NCBI GenBank assembly: GCA_031763025.1 | Contig: JASSKH010000010.1 | Coordinates: forward strand, 4,583,901 to 4,647,900 | Reading direction: 5' to 3' | Origin: Macrocystis pyrifera | Lineage: Eukaryota > Sar > Phaeophyceae > Laminariales > Laminariaceae | Length of the DNA: 64,000 nt | In this document: piece after piece, positions 1 through 8,741 of the stretch | Position numbering within the stretch: position 1 is the first letter of the stretch | Layout: every line of letters begins with the position of its first letter | Translations under genes and position numbers: made by a program | The notes under the pieces: model-generated | The model's input: only the letters and a program-made list of their open reading frames with translations | Database searches by the model: none | What the model was told of the DNA's origin: nothing

Positions 1-325
1 AGCCGGGCGCGGCGCTGCTGTCTTGGGGCATGACGAGCCACTCGAAGAGTCGGGTGGGCGTGCAGAAGGCGGTCAGGGGTATGGTGTCGTTGTCGATGGT
101 GATTTGGTGGAACGAAGACACGAGATCGAAGAGGGAGAAGATACGGCCTTTACCGAGGGAGTCGAGAACCTCGTCGACGCGGGGGATGGGCAGTTGGCCC
201 AGGGAGCTGATGGCGTTAAGCTTTTTGTAGTTCACGGTTATCCGAACATTGTCGTCTTTCTTGGGAATGGCGACCATAGGGCTGGCGTACGGGGAAGTGG
301 AGTGTTGGATCAGACCGGCAGCCAG
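1..325 (-). pseudogene. Reverse transcriptase continuation beyond an in-frame TAG
   Basis: The frame that stops at TAG (326-328) stays open to the window edge, about 108 codons, and reads as canonical Ty3/gypsy reverse transcriptase. It includes SPYASPMVAIPKK, VNYKKLN, the motif A segment FSLFDLVSSFHQI with its catalytic Asp, and the TAFCTPTRLFEWLVMPQ segment that precedes the active-site YxDD (outside the window). The stop replaces a codon at the usual Q/W-L-x-A-G position of the motif. This is a nonsense mutation in an otherwise continuous domain, or less likely a read-through codon. Confidence 0.8.
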
Positions 326-2722
326 CTATTGGTCGAGCACAGCGTCGGCCTTTTTGGCGAGGATAGGGTTGATGCGGTAAGGGCGGGAAAAGACGGGGGC
401 GCTGTCCGGGGGGATGGAAATCTTGAACGGAATAAGGGAGCACGAGCCGAAGTCGGTTTTGGACGTGGAAAAAACGTCGGGAAACTCGCACAGAACGTCC
501 CCCAGAGCTGTGATGACCGAGGGGGACCAACCAGAACCGCGGAGGTCGAAGGAGATTTCGCGGAGGTGTAGCGGAAGTCGGTCCCAGAGGCGGAGGAAGC
601 TTGTCCGTTGGTCGGCAGTTAGGCGTTCCAGGAGTTTGGGGCAAGGGGTCTTGGGGGGATCCGCGGGAGGTGTACCGTCGTCATGCACGGGGATGTTGTC
701 GTGCAGGGCGTGAACGTCGTGTACAGCTGACGCTGGAGGTGACGTTGCGGGGAGACCTTGCAGTGCTGAGACCGGAATATGTATGAGGGGAGAGGAGGAA
801 GTCCCCAGAAGGTCGCCTGGTTCGAGATCAATGAATCCCGAGAGCGGGATGCTTTGGTAGCCGTTGGCGACGAAGATTTCGGTTTTGGAGTCAAGGCCGT
901 CGCGGGGAAGCATGTCAACGAGGTAGTGGCCGGTGGGTGCCGGAATGCCGGAGGGACGCACCAGATTTACCTGGACGAGAGACGGCGTAGCCGAAAGTGA
1001 GATTGCGTGAGCGCCGGCGAACTCGAGGTGTAGGGTGTCGGGAGAAGGTCGGTGGTCGTGGATGAAAGTGGAGAGACCATGCTTGTAAGAAGTGGTTAGG
1101 GAGAGCTCGCCAAAGAGCGGTCGCGAGGGGAGGGGAGGCAGGGTTACGTACGTGGATTGTTCGAACCGCATCCAGCTATCTCGTCCCAGTAGAACGGGGT
1201 GTTGCAGAGTCCCATGTGGCACTATGCACGCCCATACGGCGAGCTCGGCGGAGGGAGTGTTGTCGTGTAAGAACTGGATGCTGAGTCGGACGGAAATCGA
1301 AGTGAGGAGCGGACCGGATCTACCAAAGCCGCCCCAGGAACGAGGAGCATCGTGTGGTTCGCATATGTCCGACGCAGCGTTGTTGTGCTTCATACGGGCC
1401 CAAGCTTCAGCGGAGATGAAGGTCTGGGGGGGGCCGGTGTCCAAGAGAGCTACAAGGCCGTAGCGGTTGGATGCGGAGGGTCCACTGTGTACTCTGATCC
1501 TGGTCGTGAAGGAGGCGTCGTCGATGGTAACGATACCGCTCGAGAGGCCTGGCCCATGTTCGGCAATGAGGGAGGGGAGCGCGGAAGGGAGAGCAGCTCC
1601 GGACGAAATGGCAGAGACCAATGCGTGCGGACGAGTGGCCTCAGGAAGGAAAGGGGGCAGTAGGTGATCCAGCGTGGAGTGCGGTGTAGAAGCTGGAACG
1701 GTTGCGCTGATCTCATGGATCTCATTTTCGGAGGGTGAAACGCGAGAGGCGCGGGGGGGGGCGGGTGGGAGTAGAGGGGGGGAGGCAAGCTGGTGGCGGA
1801 TCTTCATGAGGATGTCGCCCCACAAGTTGAGTCCCGGCCAGTGTGGAGGTTGTAAGGCTCGCGTATCGTTACACCTGAAGCCTATGCCCCAGACGAGGTC
1901 GTAAGGACTTGCTTCGGCGAGGAACTTGTCGCCGGTGTCTACGAGTTGTTGTAGTAAAGGGGGAGCCGAAAACTTGGCGAGGTTGCCCTTGAAAACGATG
2001 TCGTACCGATGTTGTGCCCAAAGCTCTTGATTAAAATTGGAGACCGAGCGGCCGAGGCGTTTTTGTTGTGCGGGATTCGGAGAGGACATGATCATCCGGC
2101 GAGCTGCTGTGTCGCCGAAAAGCTTGACCTTTTCCGACATCATGTACTGTTCCGCACAGTTGTAGTGCTCGTTATCTACGGTGAACGTCGAAGGATACCA
2201 CTGGGAAAAAACCGAGGAATGATCCCAAAAAAAAAGAATTTGGGAGGGGCTCAGGGTCGAAGGGAGTGGAGAGGGGGACGTTGTGTGGGACGTTGTCGGG
2301 GAAGGCGTGGGTGAGACGACTTCGCTCCCCGAAAACGTGTGGGGTAAGGTCGATTGTGACGAGGCCCCGGGAGGATGTGCGTGACGGCGAGACGCTCGTG
2401 ACAGAGCACCCTGGGAGTCCCTGCTAACAGCATTTAACGTATGCGGAGGAGGGAATAACTCGGAAGAACATGCGGTGCCTGTAGTAGTCCGTGACCGGGG
2501 GGTGTGGGTGTCGGTACAGGTGGCTCCTGGCATAATCATGGTGACTTGGTCGAGTCTTCCGCGGGTGAATCCGCGGGAAAACCATCCCTTGGGCCCAGGG
2601 AGAGTGGTGTGGTCAGCACGGGGCGGGCAGCTACGAGTCCAGGAGATCCTGCAGAACCAACGGAGGTCGAAGTATGTGCTGTCCGGGATCGACGGACGCT
2701 GGTTGACGTGTGCCGATAACAT
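326..2722 (-). CDS. Retrotransposon pol with NADAR, retropepsin and RT start
   Basis: This 798-residue frame has three recognisable parts. Residues 1-160 are Ser/Pro/Thr-rich with no match I know. Residues 162-313 are a full NADAR (YbiA/DUF1768) domain. Residues about 395-535 are a retropepsin-like protease with LLDTG as catalytic motif and LLGRDSW downstream, the usual ILG(R/D) strand. Residues about 690-798 lead into Ty3/gypsy reverse transcriptase (FSRPYRINP), stopped by TAG. The ATG at 2722 is the first in a frame not clearly coding before residue ~120, so the true start is uncertain. A neighbouring frame (2536-3081) looks more protein-like upstream, and a frame change between them is likely. 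The product would be a polyprotein cleaved by its own protease. A NADAR module between gag and protease is not part of the standard Ty3/gypsy layout. Confidence 0.8.
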   Translation of the reverse strand: MLSAHVNQRPSIPDSTYFDLRWFCRISWTRSCPPRADHTTLPGPKGWFSRGFTRGRLDQVTMIMPGATCTDTHTPRSRTTTGTACSSELFPPPHTLNAVSRDSQGALSRASRRHAHPPGASSQSTLPHTFSGSEVVSPTPSPTTSHTTSPSPLPSTLSPSQILFFWDHSSVFSQWYPSTFTVDNEHYNCAEQYMMSEKVKLFGDTAARRMIMSSPNPAQQKRLGRSVSNFNQELWAQHRYDIVFKGNLAKFSAPPLLQQLVDTGDKFLAEASPYDLVWGIGFRCNDTRALQPPHWPGLNLWGDILMKIRHQLASPPLLPPAPPRASRVSPSENEIHEISATVPASTPHSTLDHLLPPFLPEATRPHALVSAISSGAALPSALPSLIAEHGPGLSSGIVTIDDASFTTRIRVHSGPSASNRYGLVALLDTGPPQTFISAEAWARMKHNNAASDICEPHDAPRSWGGFGRSGPLLTSISVRLSIQFLHDNTPSAELAVWACIVPHGTLQHPVLLGRDSWMRFEQSTYVTLPPLPSRPLFGELSLTTSYKHGLSTFIHDHRPSPDTLHLEFAGAHAISLSATPSLVQVNLVRPSGIPAPTGHYLVDMLPRDGLDSKTEIFVANGYQSIPLSGFIDLEPGDLLGTSSSPLIHIPVSALQGLPATSPPASAVHDVHALHDNIPVHDDGTPPADPPKTPCPKLLERLTADQRTSFLRLWDRLPLHLREISFDLRGSGWSPSVITALGDVLCEFPDVFSTSKTDFGSCSLIPFKISIPPDSAPVFSRPYRINPILAKKADAVLDQ
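1784..2239 (-). other. NADAR (YbiA-like) domain inside pol
   Basis: Residues 162-313 of the pol frame match the family end to end. The opening strand is ILFFWDHSSVFSQWYP. It is followed by YNCAEQYMM with the conserved acidic residue of the helix that starts with E-Q-Y-M, then KRLGR, LW, GNLAKF and a block LAEASPYDLVWGIGF with the conserved D-x-x-W-G-x-G. The close is W-P-G-x-N-x-W-G-D-I-L-M-x-x-R. Known members are N-glycosidases: plant and bacterial YbiA-type enzymes act on riboflavin-pathway intermediates, and others remove ADP-ribose from guanine bases. No key position looks lost, so I infer a fold that could be active. The substrate in a retroelement is unknown. Confidence 0.87.
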
Positions 2723-3081
2723 CGTTCGTCAGAGGACGTAGATGAGTTGGGAGTCGATGGCCCTGGGGGAGGAGCAGAGCCGGAGAGGGAGTGGATACCG
2801 CTGTTGACCGTTGTTGTCGTGTCGCCCACAAGATTGGCAAGATCCGCAGACATTTCGGCAATGTTGGGCAAGGCGCGGCGTCGCGCATCGACTGGGGACA
2901 CCGAGGGGAGCGTTGAGGGAGTGCTCGGTGTGCCCGCCTCCTCCTGCCCACACCTCAAACCAACCGCTTGAACAAGGGAGCCAACCCTAGATCGAGGGGT
3001 TGATATTGAAGATAGGTTAGAAGGGGGGGGAAAGAGGGGGAGGGGTCGGGAGAGTAAGTAGAGCCGGCGGCTCCTAAACAA
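2536..3081 (-). CDS. gag-pol spacer frame, function unknown
   Basis: A 181-residue frame lies between the gag stop (TAA, 3281-3283) and pol, in a different phase from both. It has a plausible helical stretch (ARRRALPNIAEMSADLANLVG) between Ser/Thr/Pro-rich ends and no domain I recognise. The gag/pol phase itself has TAA at 3281-3283, TAG at 3074-3076 and a further TAA near 3018. A G8 run (C8 on the coding strand, about 3023-3030) is a natural slip point. It may be part of the same ancestral polyprotein, separated by frameshifts. Confidence 0.35.
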   Translation of the reverse strand: MFRSRRLYLLSRPLPLFPPPSNLSSISTPRSRVGSLVQAVGLRCGQEEAGTPSTPSTLPSVSPVDARRRALPNIAEMSADLANLVGDTTTTVNSGIHSLSGSAPPPGPSTPNSSTSSDERCYRHTSTSVRRSRTAHTSTSVGSAGSPGLVAARPVLTTPLSLGPRDGFPADSPAEDSTKSP

Positions 3082-3280
3082 TACGCTGCCCGAGGGTCCA
3101 GAGAGGTACCTGGCGCGGTCGCGTGTAGTGCCGCTGGTGAAGTCGCGAGCGGTTCTTCACCATCGGCTGGTCAGTTAGTACGGAAGGTGCCCGGTTGCCG
3201 GGAGTTTTGATTGCCTCCGTGTTGTGAAGGACCGAGGCGCATGTTAGCTGGGGTAGTGGGGGTCTGGGTTGTGGGACCGG

Positions 3281-5215
3281 TTACAGTGAGGGCAGAGGAG
3301 GGAGGTCCTTGAGGGGAGGGGGGGGGGAGAGCTGTGGTGCCGAGTTATCCCTGAGTGGTGGTTGTTGGGGAGAGTAGTTTGTCCACTGAGAGCCTGCAGT
3401 ACGGTTGGAGTTGCCGTGGGAGCGCTCGTTTTTAAAATGAGAGTTGGACCGGCGGTTGTTGTTGGAATTGCCGGCAGAGTTGTGTCCCCTCGAGTTGAAA
3501 CGCTTGGAGTAAGAGTTCGAGTTCCGATGAGCATGGCGTTCGTACTGTCCCCGACGGTATGAAAGCATACGTTGTTGCCACTGTTGAAAAGCGTAGCCTC
3601 CGTCGTTGAGCTGGCCAAGCCGGGGATTGAGCACACCTGACTTGTTTATGAAGGGACTCTGACACGTCTTTACGCTGTGGTCCTGTCCGCCACAGTTGAG
3701 GCATACGCCACGCCAAGTGCGAAGAGCAGTCGCTCTGGCAGTAGCGCCAAGAAGAGGACTCCAGAGGGGGGGGTCGGTGGTCGAAAACGTGGTAGATACC
3801 ATGTACACTTCGTCGAAGTGTTCGAGAGGCCAGTTGTTGTAACCCAGAGTGAAAGGGTCAATGTCTGGGGACGTAGAGACGTTCATGACATAGGGGTTGC
3901 GTTGGGAACCTTGTTGGTTTGGGTTGGAATGATTGCGCGAACGCGTCTGCTGAGCAGGGGCCGATGACGGCGGGGACGACGAAAACGTCGTGTGGCCTCC
4001 TGGGGAGGTATAAGAAAAATATTTTTCGCCATTTATGGCAGGTGTATTATTCGTAGCGTACACTTCATGAGCCTGCCACATGGCCGAGACCGAAGGGAAA
4101 GGTTCTACCGCAGTCATCAATTCACCCGGGTACAAAACCGGAGTCAAAGCAGGAAACTGTCTACTAACACTGGTACGCACTACCTCTAATACCATGGCGT
4201 CGCTAGGCTTAAAGACCTTTTCAGAACCTTGTACAACCGCTGTCAACTCCCTCAAAGCACGCAAATAAATTGAATACACCGTGCCCGTTGGTACTCCGAA
4301 CGCTTGAAGCTTCTCGAATGCGCGGCCTTGGTCGCCGTGGTCGAAGTGCGTGCTCAGCAGACGCAAGAGTAGGCGAAAGGCAGACGGGCCGGCATTGTCC
4401 TTTTCCCGAAGGTGATCGCGCACCTGCTTAAAAAAGTTGTTGATAAGGAGGGACATCGGGGAGTTGGTGCCTGTCTTGATGGCTTTCCGGAAACACCGGT
4501 GAAGCGGGGTGATCCATCCTGGTGACCAACGCAGAGAGTCTAGAGTACCGTTCGGGGAGTCGTCACAGCGTGAGAGAATGTCCGCTAAGACAAGTTTGGC
4601 GCTAGCTATGAGTTGTTGAACTCCTACACAGTCGTCGGTTCCCGCAGGAAAAGGGAGTGGGTCGATGAGCTCCAATTTTCGAGAGTCCAAGTCAATGTAT
4701 TTGCGGTTGACCTCAAAGTCGTGGGTACTAGGTGCAGTGATTTGGGGCGTAGTGGGAGTTGCGGCAGGGGGGGCCGGTGCGGGAGTGGAGGTGGCCGGAG
4801 TGTAGGTGGGTGCGACTGGGTGTTGAGGGAGTACCGATGTAGTGTGAGTCGTGCTGTTTGGGAGAGGTGTTGGAGCCTGTACTGGCGCAATGGGGGTTGC
4901 GAGACCGGGCGTCGTAGGAAGCGGAGGGGCTTGGACTGCAACATAGGTTGCATGGGCGGGCAGATGGGTGAGGGTCGCTGGGAACTGTGGAGGTAGTGGT
5001 GAGGGAGCTACGTGATACTGTGGAGGTAGCGATGTGGTGGGGGTTGCGGTATTAGAGAGAGGAGTGCTTATCTGTAGTGGCGCATTTGGCTGATACTGAC
5101 CCAACGGTGGGGCAGTAGAGATTGTAGCGCTGGTTAGGGGGGGGGGGTTGATGCTGGGGCGGTAACGGCGTATCCGAAAGGTCGGTTGCCGCAAAACAAA
5201 CAGATAGCGGAGCAA
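3281..5215 (-). CDS. gag-like protein with CCHC zinc knuckle
   Basis: This is a 644-residue frame. Residues 1-165 are Pro/Thr/Ala-rich. Residues about 165-395 are mostly helical and fit a retroelement capsid (W-x-P-G-W motif near 230, then a long helical block). Residues 505-518 form a CX2CX4HX4C nucleocapsid knuckle (CLNCGGQDHSVKTC). After it comes an Arg/Asn/Ser-rich basic tail suited to RNA binding. Its start overlaps the upstream frame by 164 bases in a different phase, so the first ~50 residues may be a shadow and the capsid may be joined to the upstream frame by a +1 shift. It ends at TAA 3281-3283, well before the pol frame. Confidence 0.7.
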   Translation of the reverse strand: MLRYLFVLRQPTFRIRRYRPSINPPPLTSATISTAPPLGQYQPNAPLQISTPLSNTATPTTSLPPQYHVAPSPLPPQFPATLTHLPAHATYVAVQAPPLPTTPGLATPIAPVQAPTPLPNSTTHTTSVLPQHPVAPTYTPATSTPAPAPPAATPTTPQITAPSTHDFEVNRKYIDLDSRKLELIDPLPFPAGTDDCVGVQQLIASAKLVLADILSRCDDSPNGTLDSLRWSPGWITPLHRCFRKAIKTGTNSPMSLLINNFFKQVRDHLREKDNAGPSAFRLLLRLLSTHFDHGDQGRAFEKLQAFGVPTGTVYSIYLRALRELTAVVQGSEKVFKPSDAMVLEVVRTSVSRQFPALTPVLYPGELMTAVEPFPSVSAMWQAHEVYATNNTPAINGEKYFSYTSPGGHTTFSSSPPSSAPAQQTRSRNHSNPNQQGSQRNPYVMNVSTSPDIDPFTLGYNNWPLEHFDEVYMVSTTFSTTDPPLWSPLLGATARATALRTWRGVCLNCGGQDHSVKTCQSPFINKSGVLNPRLGQLNDGGYAFQQWQQRMLSYRRGQYERHAHRNSNSYSKRFNSRGHNSAGNSNNNRRSNSHFKNERSHGNSNRTAGSQWTNYSPQQPPLRDNSAPQLSPPPPLKDLPPLPSL

Positions 5216-6389
5216 TATCGTGATCGGTCACTTGCCTGTTGTCTCCGGAGATGTAGTCTTCGTCGGTTGACGAGGAGAAATAGTCGCCAACACTGTGCTT
5301 TCGTGGGCGTTGTTCAGGCCGAGGGGAAGGTCCGCTGTTGCTGGACCGGGGGCGTGTGGTCGAACTGGACGATGACGCGCGGCGGGCCGGGATGTCGGAG
5401 GTGCGGCTGTTGTGGTTGTTGTCGTTGCCATCGCGATCATGGTCGTCGTCCGGGCGCCTGCGGGTGACCGGTAGACGGCCGTCCGAGCAACCCATCGCCC
5501 GCTGTTGGCGCTGACCGCGGGAGGCGTTATATTCTGCCACGGTCGGCCAAGTGTGGTCGTATGTGGAGTGAAAAGCCCTCAAGATGGTGACCAATCTGAG
5601 TAGTTTGACACGCACGACGTCGTCGGTTACATTAGGAAGAGATTCCAGGGCGTGCCGGAGGGTGGTTGAGGCGGTAGAATGATAGAACCCTTTGATGGCG
5701 GAGGCAGCCGACGAGATGGCTGCCCGCCTGTCCTCTGGGACATGGTGTGACGAGATTAATTGGCGTATGGAAACGTGTAAAAACGCGAAGTCAGAAAACT
5801 CCAAGACAAACCCCAGCGGGGCAAGGTTTCTCGTGGGAGAAGTGGGGGGAGGCGGTGTGGCGGGAGCTGAAGAGTCGGCCGGGGGAGTAGGGCCGATGCT
5901 GGGAGTCGAGGCAGCCGTCGAAACCGCGCGGAAGGGAGTGGGATCGAGGCCTTGAGAGGCCAGAGTTAGGGCATGTTTGGCCCTTAGTGAGGCCACCAGT
6001 TTCTCGGCGCGGTCGATCTCGTCCCGCTCCCTCGCCTGTCGCTCCTGTAGGAGCCTCGAAAGGCGCGCTTCACGCCTGGCGCGTTGCACATTGTTGTCTT
6101 CGAGCCACGCCTGTAGTTCCGAGATGGACGGCTCGTCCTCCGCAGGTGTTGTTGTTGCGGCGGGAGGCGCAGCTGACGTGGTGTCCGCCGAGGCCGGGGG
6201 TCGCTCTGGAGAGGGAGTGGCGAGGGAGTTTTCCGAGGTGAGGAGTGTCGGAGCAGGGGGGGCTGTTGCGGTGGCTACCGGGGTAGAGGGTGAGTTGTCC
6301 ATGTCGTTTGTGTGAATGCCGTCATCCTCATCACCGGAGGACTCCGGCCCAAAGTCCACGCCATCCTCTTCATCTTTCACGTTTACCAT
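5052..6389 (-). CDS. N-terminal gag-like frame with coiled coil
   Basis: This 445-residue frame begins MVNVKDEEDG. An acidic, Ser/Pro/Thr-rich head (1-87) is followed by a strongly charged heptad-like helix at about 88-145 (ELQAWLEDNN, RLSRLLQERQARERDEI), a Pro-rich linker, a folded-looking segment (~185-290) and an Arg/Asp/Ser-rich tail. I know no specific family. Its position directly before the zinc-knuckle frame, on the same strand and overlapping it, suggests it is the N-terminal half of gag. An oligomerising coiled coil would fit that. Confidence 0.55.
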   Translation of the reverse strand: MVNVKDEEDGVDFGPESSGDEDDGIHTNDMDNSPSTPVATATAPPAPTLLTSENSLATPSPERPPASADTTSAAPPAATTTPAEDEPSISELQAWLEDNNVQRARREARLSRLLQERQARERDEIDRAEKLVASLRAKHALTLASQGLDPTPFRAVSTAASTPSIGPTPPADSSAPATPPPPTSPTRNLAPLGFVLEFSDFAFLHVSIRQLISSHHVPEDRRAAISSAASAIKGFYHSTASTTLRHALESLPNVTDDVVRVKLLRLVTILRAFHSTYDHTWPTVAEYNASRGQRQQRAMGCSDGRLPVTRRRPDDDHDRDGNDNNHNSRTSDIPARRASSSSSTTRPRSSNSGPSPRPEQRPRKHSVGDYFSSSTDEDYISGDNRQVTDHDIAPLSVCFAATDLSDTPLPPQHQPPPPNQRYNLYCPTVGSVSAKCATTDKHSSL

Positions 6390-6465
6390 TGTTGCTGTTG
6401 GCAGAAGCCGACGACAAGGGAGCGAAGGGAGGGAAGGAGGGAGGGGAGGGGAACATGTGTGAGCC

Positions 6466-8741
6466 CTAAGACATGTGGCGTAGCGAGCGGGGTGTGTGGG
6501 GGGGGGGGGGCTTGGGGGTGCTGTTATCCATGTGCGAGCGAGTTTTATAGTGACCGGTCGCGGTGATGGAGTGTGTTCGTGTGCGCCCTCCGTCCGTCTG
6601 AGTGTACTGTAGACTCTTGTGGCGCTCTGGTTGAAGCCTAGTTATATTTGGGCTCAGGTGGCCCCGCTCGTGTCCCGTGGTGGAAGGAGGTATAGAGATA
6701 CGACCTTTTAGACCCGTTTGAAGAGGAAGTGTAGAGACACTTCTGCGCACTTGACTGTAGTAACGGGGTGTAGAGACACTCCGTTTGTTCGCAACAGTAT
6801 CTTGAATTTCTTGAACGACGCTGGCTGGCCCGGGGGTTTCGTACTGGGAGGGGTGTAAAAGGGACCCGTGCCCGGGCTGGTTTGGGAGGGCGGGAGTCGT
6901 ATACCCGGGAGAGGAAGGGGAGGGAAAAACCGAAAAACAATCAAAAAGAATGCAAAAGTCCGGAGGAAGGTGGGCACGGGAAGGTGGTGTCCGTCGAACG
7001 GGTGGAAGAGGGTACCGTACCAACCATGTACTTGACTCGCGTTGTGATTCGAAGACAAAACTCTCGGCAAAATCATCCTCCAATTGTTGACTCTGTGTCT
7101 GAAGACAGCTGTCGGTTGCTGTCAGATTCAGAGACCGAATAATTGTACTGGGATTCGCGTCTTCTACGTCGCGAAGTGTGTTAGTAGTCGTCAAAAGTTC
7201 CACTGAATTTTTATCCGGAAAAGAATTTCCATCCGTACGACTCAAAATTTCTCTCCCATCGCCGAAGGTTCCACCATATTCATCCAAAACTGTACAAGCG
7301 TGTACTTCTGGAAAAAAAATACGATTGTGCCTGTCCAAAACGAGTGGTGTAACGTTGAAAATTTCGTCATAGTTTTCCAAAGCTGCAAAAGTGTGCAAAT
7401 CTGGAAAAAAATTACGATTAGGACGGCTGGAATTTACGTAAGGTTCGTCGAAAAGTATATCACTCGGGGGACCTGCGTGTTTTGGCAGATCTGAAAAAAA
7501 ATGCGATTACGACGGCTGGAATTTACGTATGTTTCGTCGAAAAGTACATCACTCGGGGGACCTGCGTGTTTTGGCATACCTGAAAAACAAATGCGATTAC
7601 GACGGCTGGAATTTACGTGTGTTTCGTCGAAAAGTACATCACTCGGGGGACTTGCATGTTTTGGCGAATCTGAAAAAAAAATGCGGTTACGACGACTAGA
7701 ATTTACGTATGTTTCGTCAAAAAAATCATAACTCAGGGGACCTGCGCATTTTGGCAAATCGAAAAAAAAAGTGCGATTAGGACGACTAGAATTTACGTAT
7801 GTTTCGTCAAAAATTTCATCACTCAGGGGACCTGCGTATTTTGGCAGATCTGAAAAAAAAATGCGATTAGGACGACTAGAATTTACGTATGTTTCGTCAA
7901 AAATTTCATCACTCAGGGGACCTGCGTATTTTGGCAGATCTGAAAAAAAAATGCGATTAGAACGACTAGAATTTACGTATGGTTCGTCAAAAAATTCATC
8001 ACTCAGAGGACCTGCGTCCAAAAATATACTCTCCTTGCGAAGTGAAAAGCAGAGAGAGTAGTATTTTGCGAAGGCGTCCGATGAGTCATCGGTGCAAAAT
8101 ATGCTCTCTAAAACGTCACGCGCGTGAGGTTCCACTAAGTTGGTGAGGGAGGCGGGGGCACTGCGTTCAGGGTTTTTCTGTGACGCGGTACGTACGAGGT
8201 CCAGATAATTTTCAAGCTCATCAGGGCTTAACGAAGACCAATGAACTGCGTGCTCTGTCTGAGGGAAATCGGACAAAAATGTAGCATCATCAAACTGTGC
8301 GTTGTCCAACTCATCATTCGTGGACGGAGCGACTACGTCCGTGGGTGGAAGCGGGTGAGGTAACTGCAACCTGTCCATTACACGCGCAAAATGACTATGG
8401 TGTGGAGAACGAGGTGCCAGGTGTTCGCAAAAAGTTTTATACAAGGCCTCATCGCGAGGATATGTTATATGAAAATCGTATGGGCTACAAGCGTCGGTCG
8501 GCTCTGTGGGGGTGTACGACTGAGATTTTTTTGTCTTCAGCCGTGATAGTTGGTGTGAGTAAGCGTTTAACGCAGCGATAGTCGCTGTCGGTGTCGACAT
8601 GAGCTTATTTGCATCAGCAACAGAGATGTGCTTTTCAGCGACGTCTGGTTCGTCGTCGAAATCCAAACTATAAATAGCTTCATGAAAAAGGATGATCTGA
8701 GGTGAGATCACTACGGAAAGCTCGTCAGACCGGTCGACCAT
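6466..8741 (-). pseudogene. Repeat-protein frame (30-residue repeats), broken by one base
   Basis: The frame 8741-7434 (435 residues) starts with an acidic, non-repetitive region of ~240 residues, then six 30-residue repeats, consensus like GPLSDEIFDETYVNSSR plus NRIFFSDLPKYA. An A tract at 7494-7501 has 8 A where most sister repeats have 9, which shifts the frame. The repeats continue in the new phase through at least two further, more divergent units into the frame 7398-6466, which ends in a Ser/Pro/Thr-rich tail. One original gene of roughly 750 residues is therefore split. It lies 77 bases upstream of the gag-like frame on the same strand, so it could be an extra retroelement gene or an unrelated gene. 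I recognise no family. The phase upstream of the ATG at 8741 also stays open for some codons, so the start is uncertain. Confidence 0.5.
7224..8020 (-). repeat. 90-bp in-frame tandem repeat array
   Basis: About seven clear units recur every 90 bases (anchors at 7951, 7861, 7771, 7681, 7591, 7501), then one of 89 bases and one of 93, with at least one more decayed unit toward 7224. Divergence rises toward the low-coordinate end. The units encode the 30-residue repeats described for this frame. Confidence 0.9.

Larger units (their letters stand above)
1..6389 (-). mobile_element. Ty3/gypsy-like LTR retrotransposon, internal part, cut by window start
   Basis: In order along the minus strand come a coiled-coil/low-complexity gag-like frame, a second gag frame ending in a CCHC zinc knuckle, and a pol frame with a NADAR domain, a retropepsin-like DTG protease and the N-terminal part of a Ty3/gypsy reverse transcriptase. 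RNase H, integrase and the 3' LTR lie beyond the window. I could not find a convincing 5' LTR or primer-binding site on the upstream side (6.4-9.3 kb), so the left limit is only the last recognised frame. Several stops and frame changes suggest an old or partly decayed copy, or use of recoding. Confidence 0.8.

Noticed and set aside
23..571. 182-residue plus-strand frame
   Set aside because: It is antisense to the Ty3 reverse transcriptase, which has full motif support.
1784..2239. NADAR as an independent host gene next to a transposon
   Set aside because: It lies in the same uninterrupted frame as the protease and RT start, with no stop or start codon between that favours a separate gene.
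7404..8020. CRISPR-like array of 90-bp units
   Set aside because: Units adjoin without unique spacers and encode an in-frame peptide repeat.
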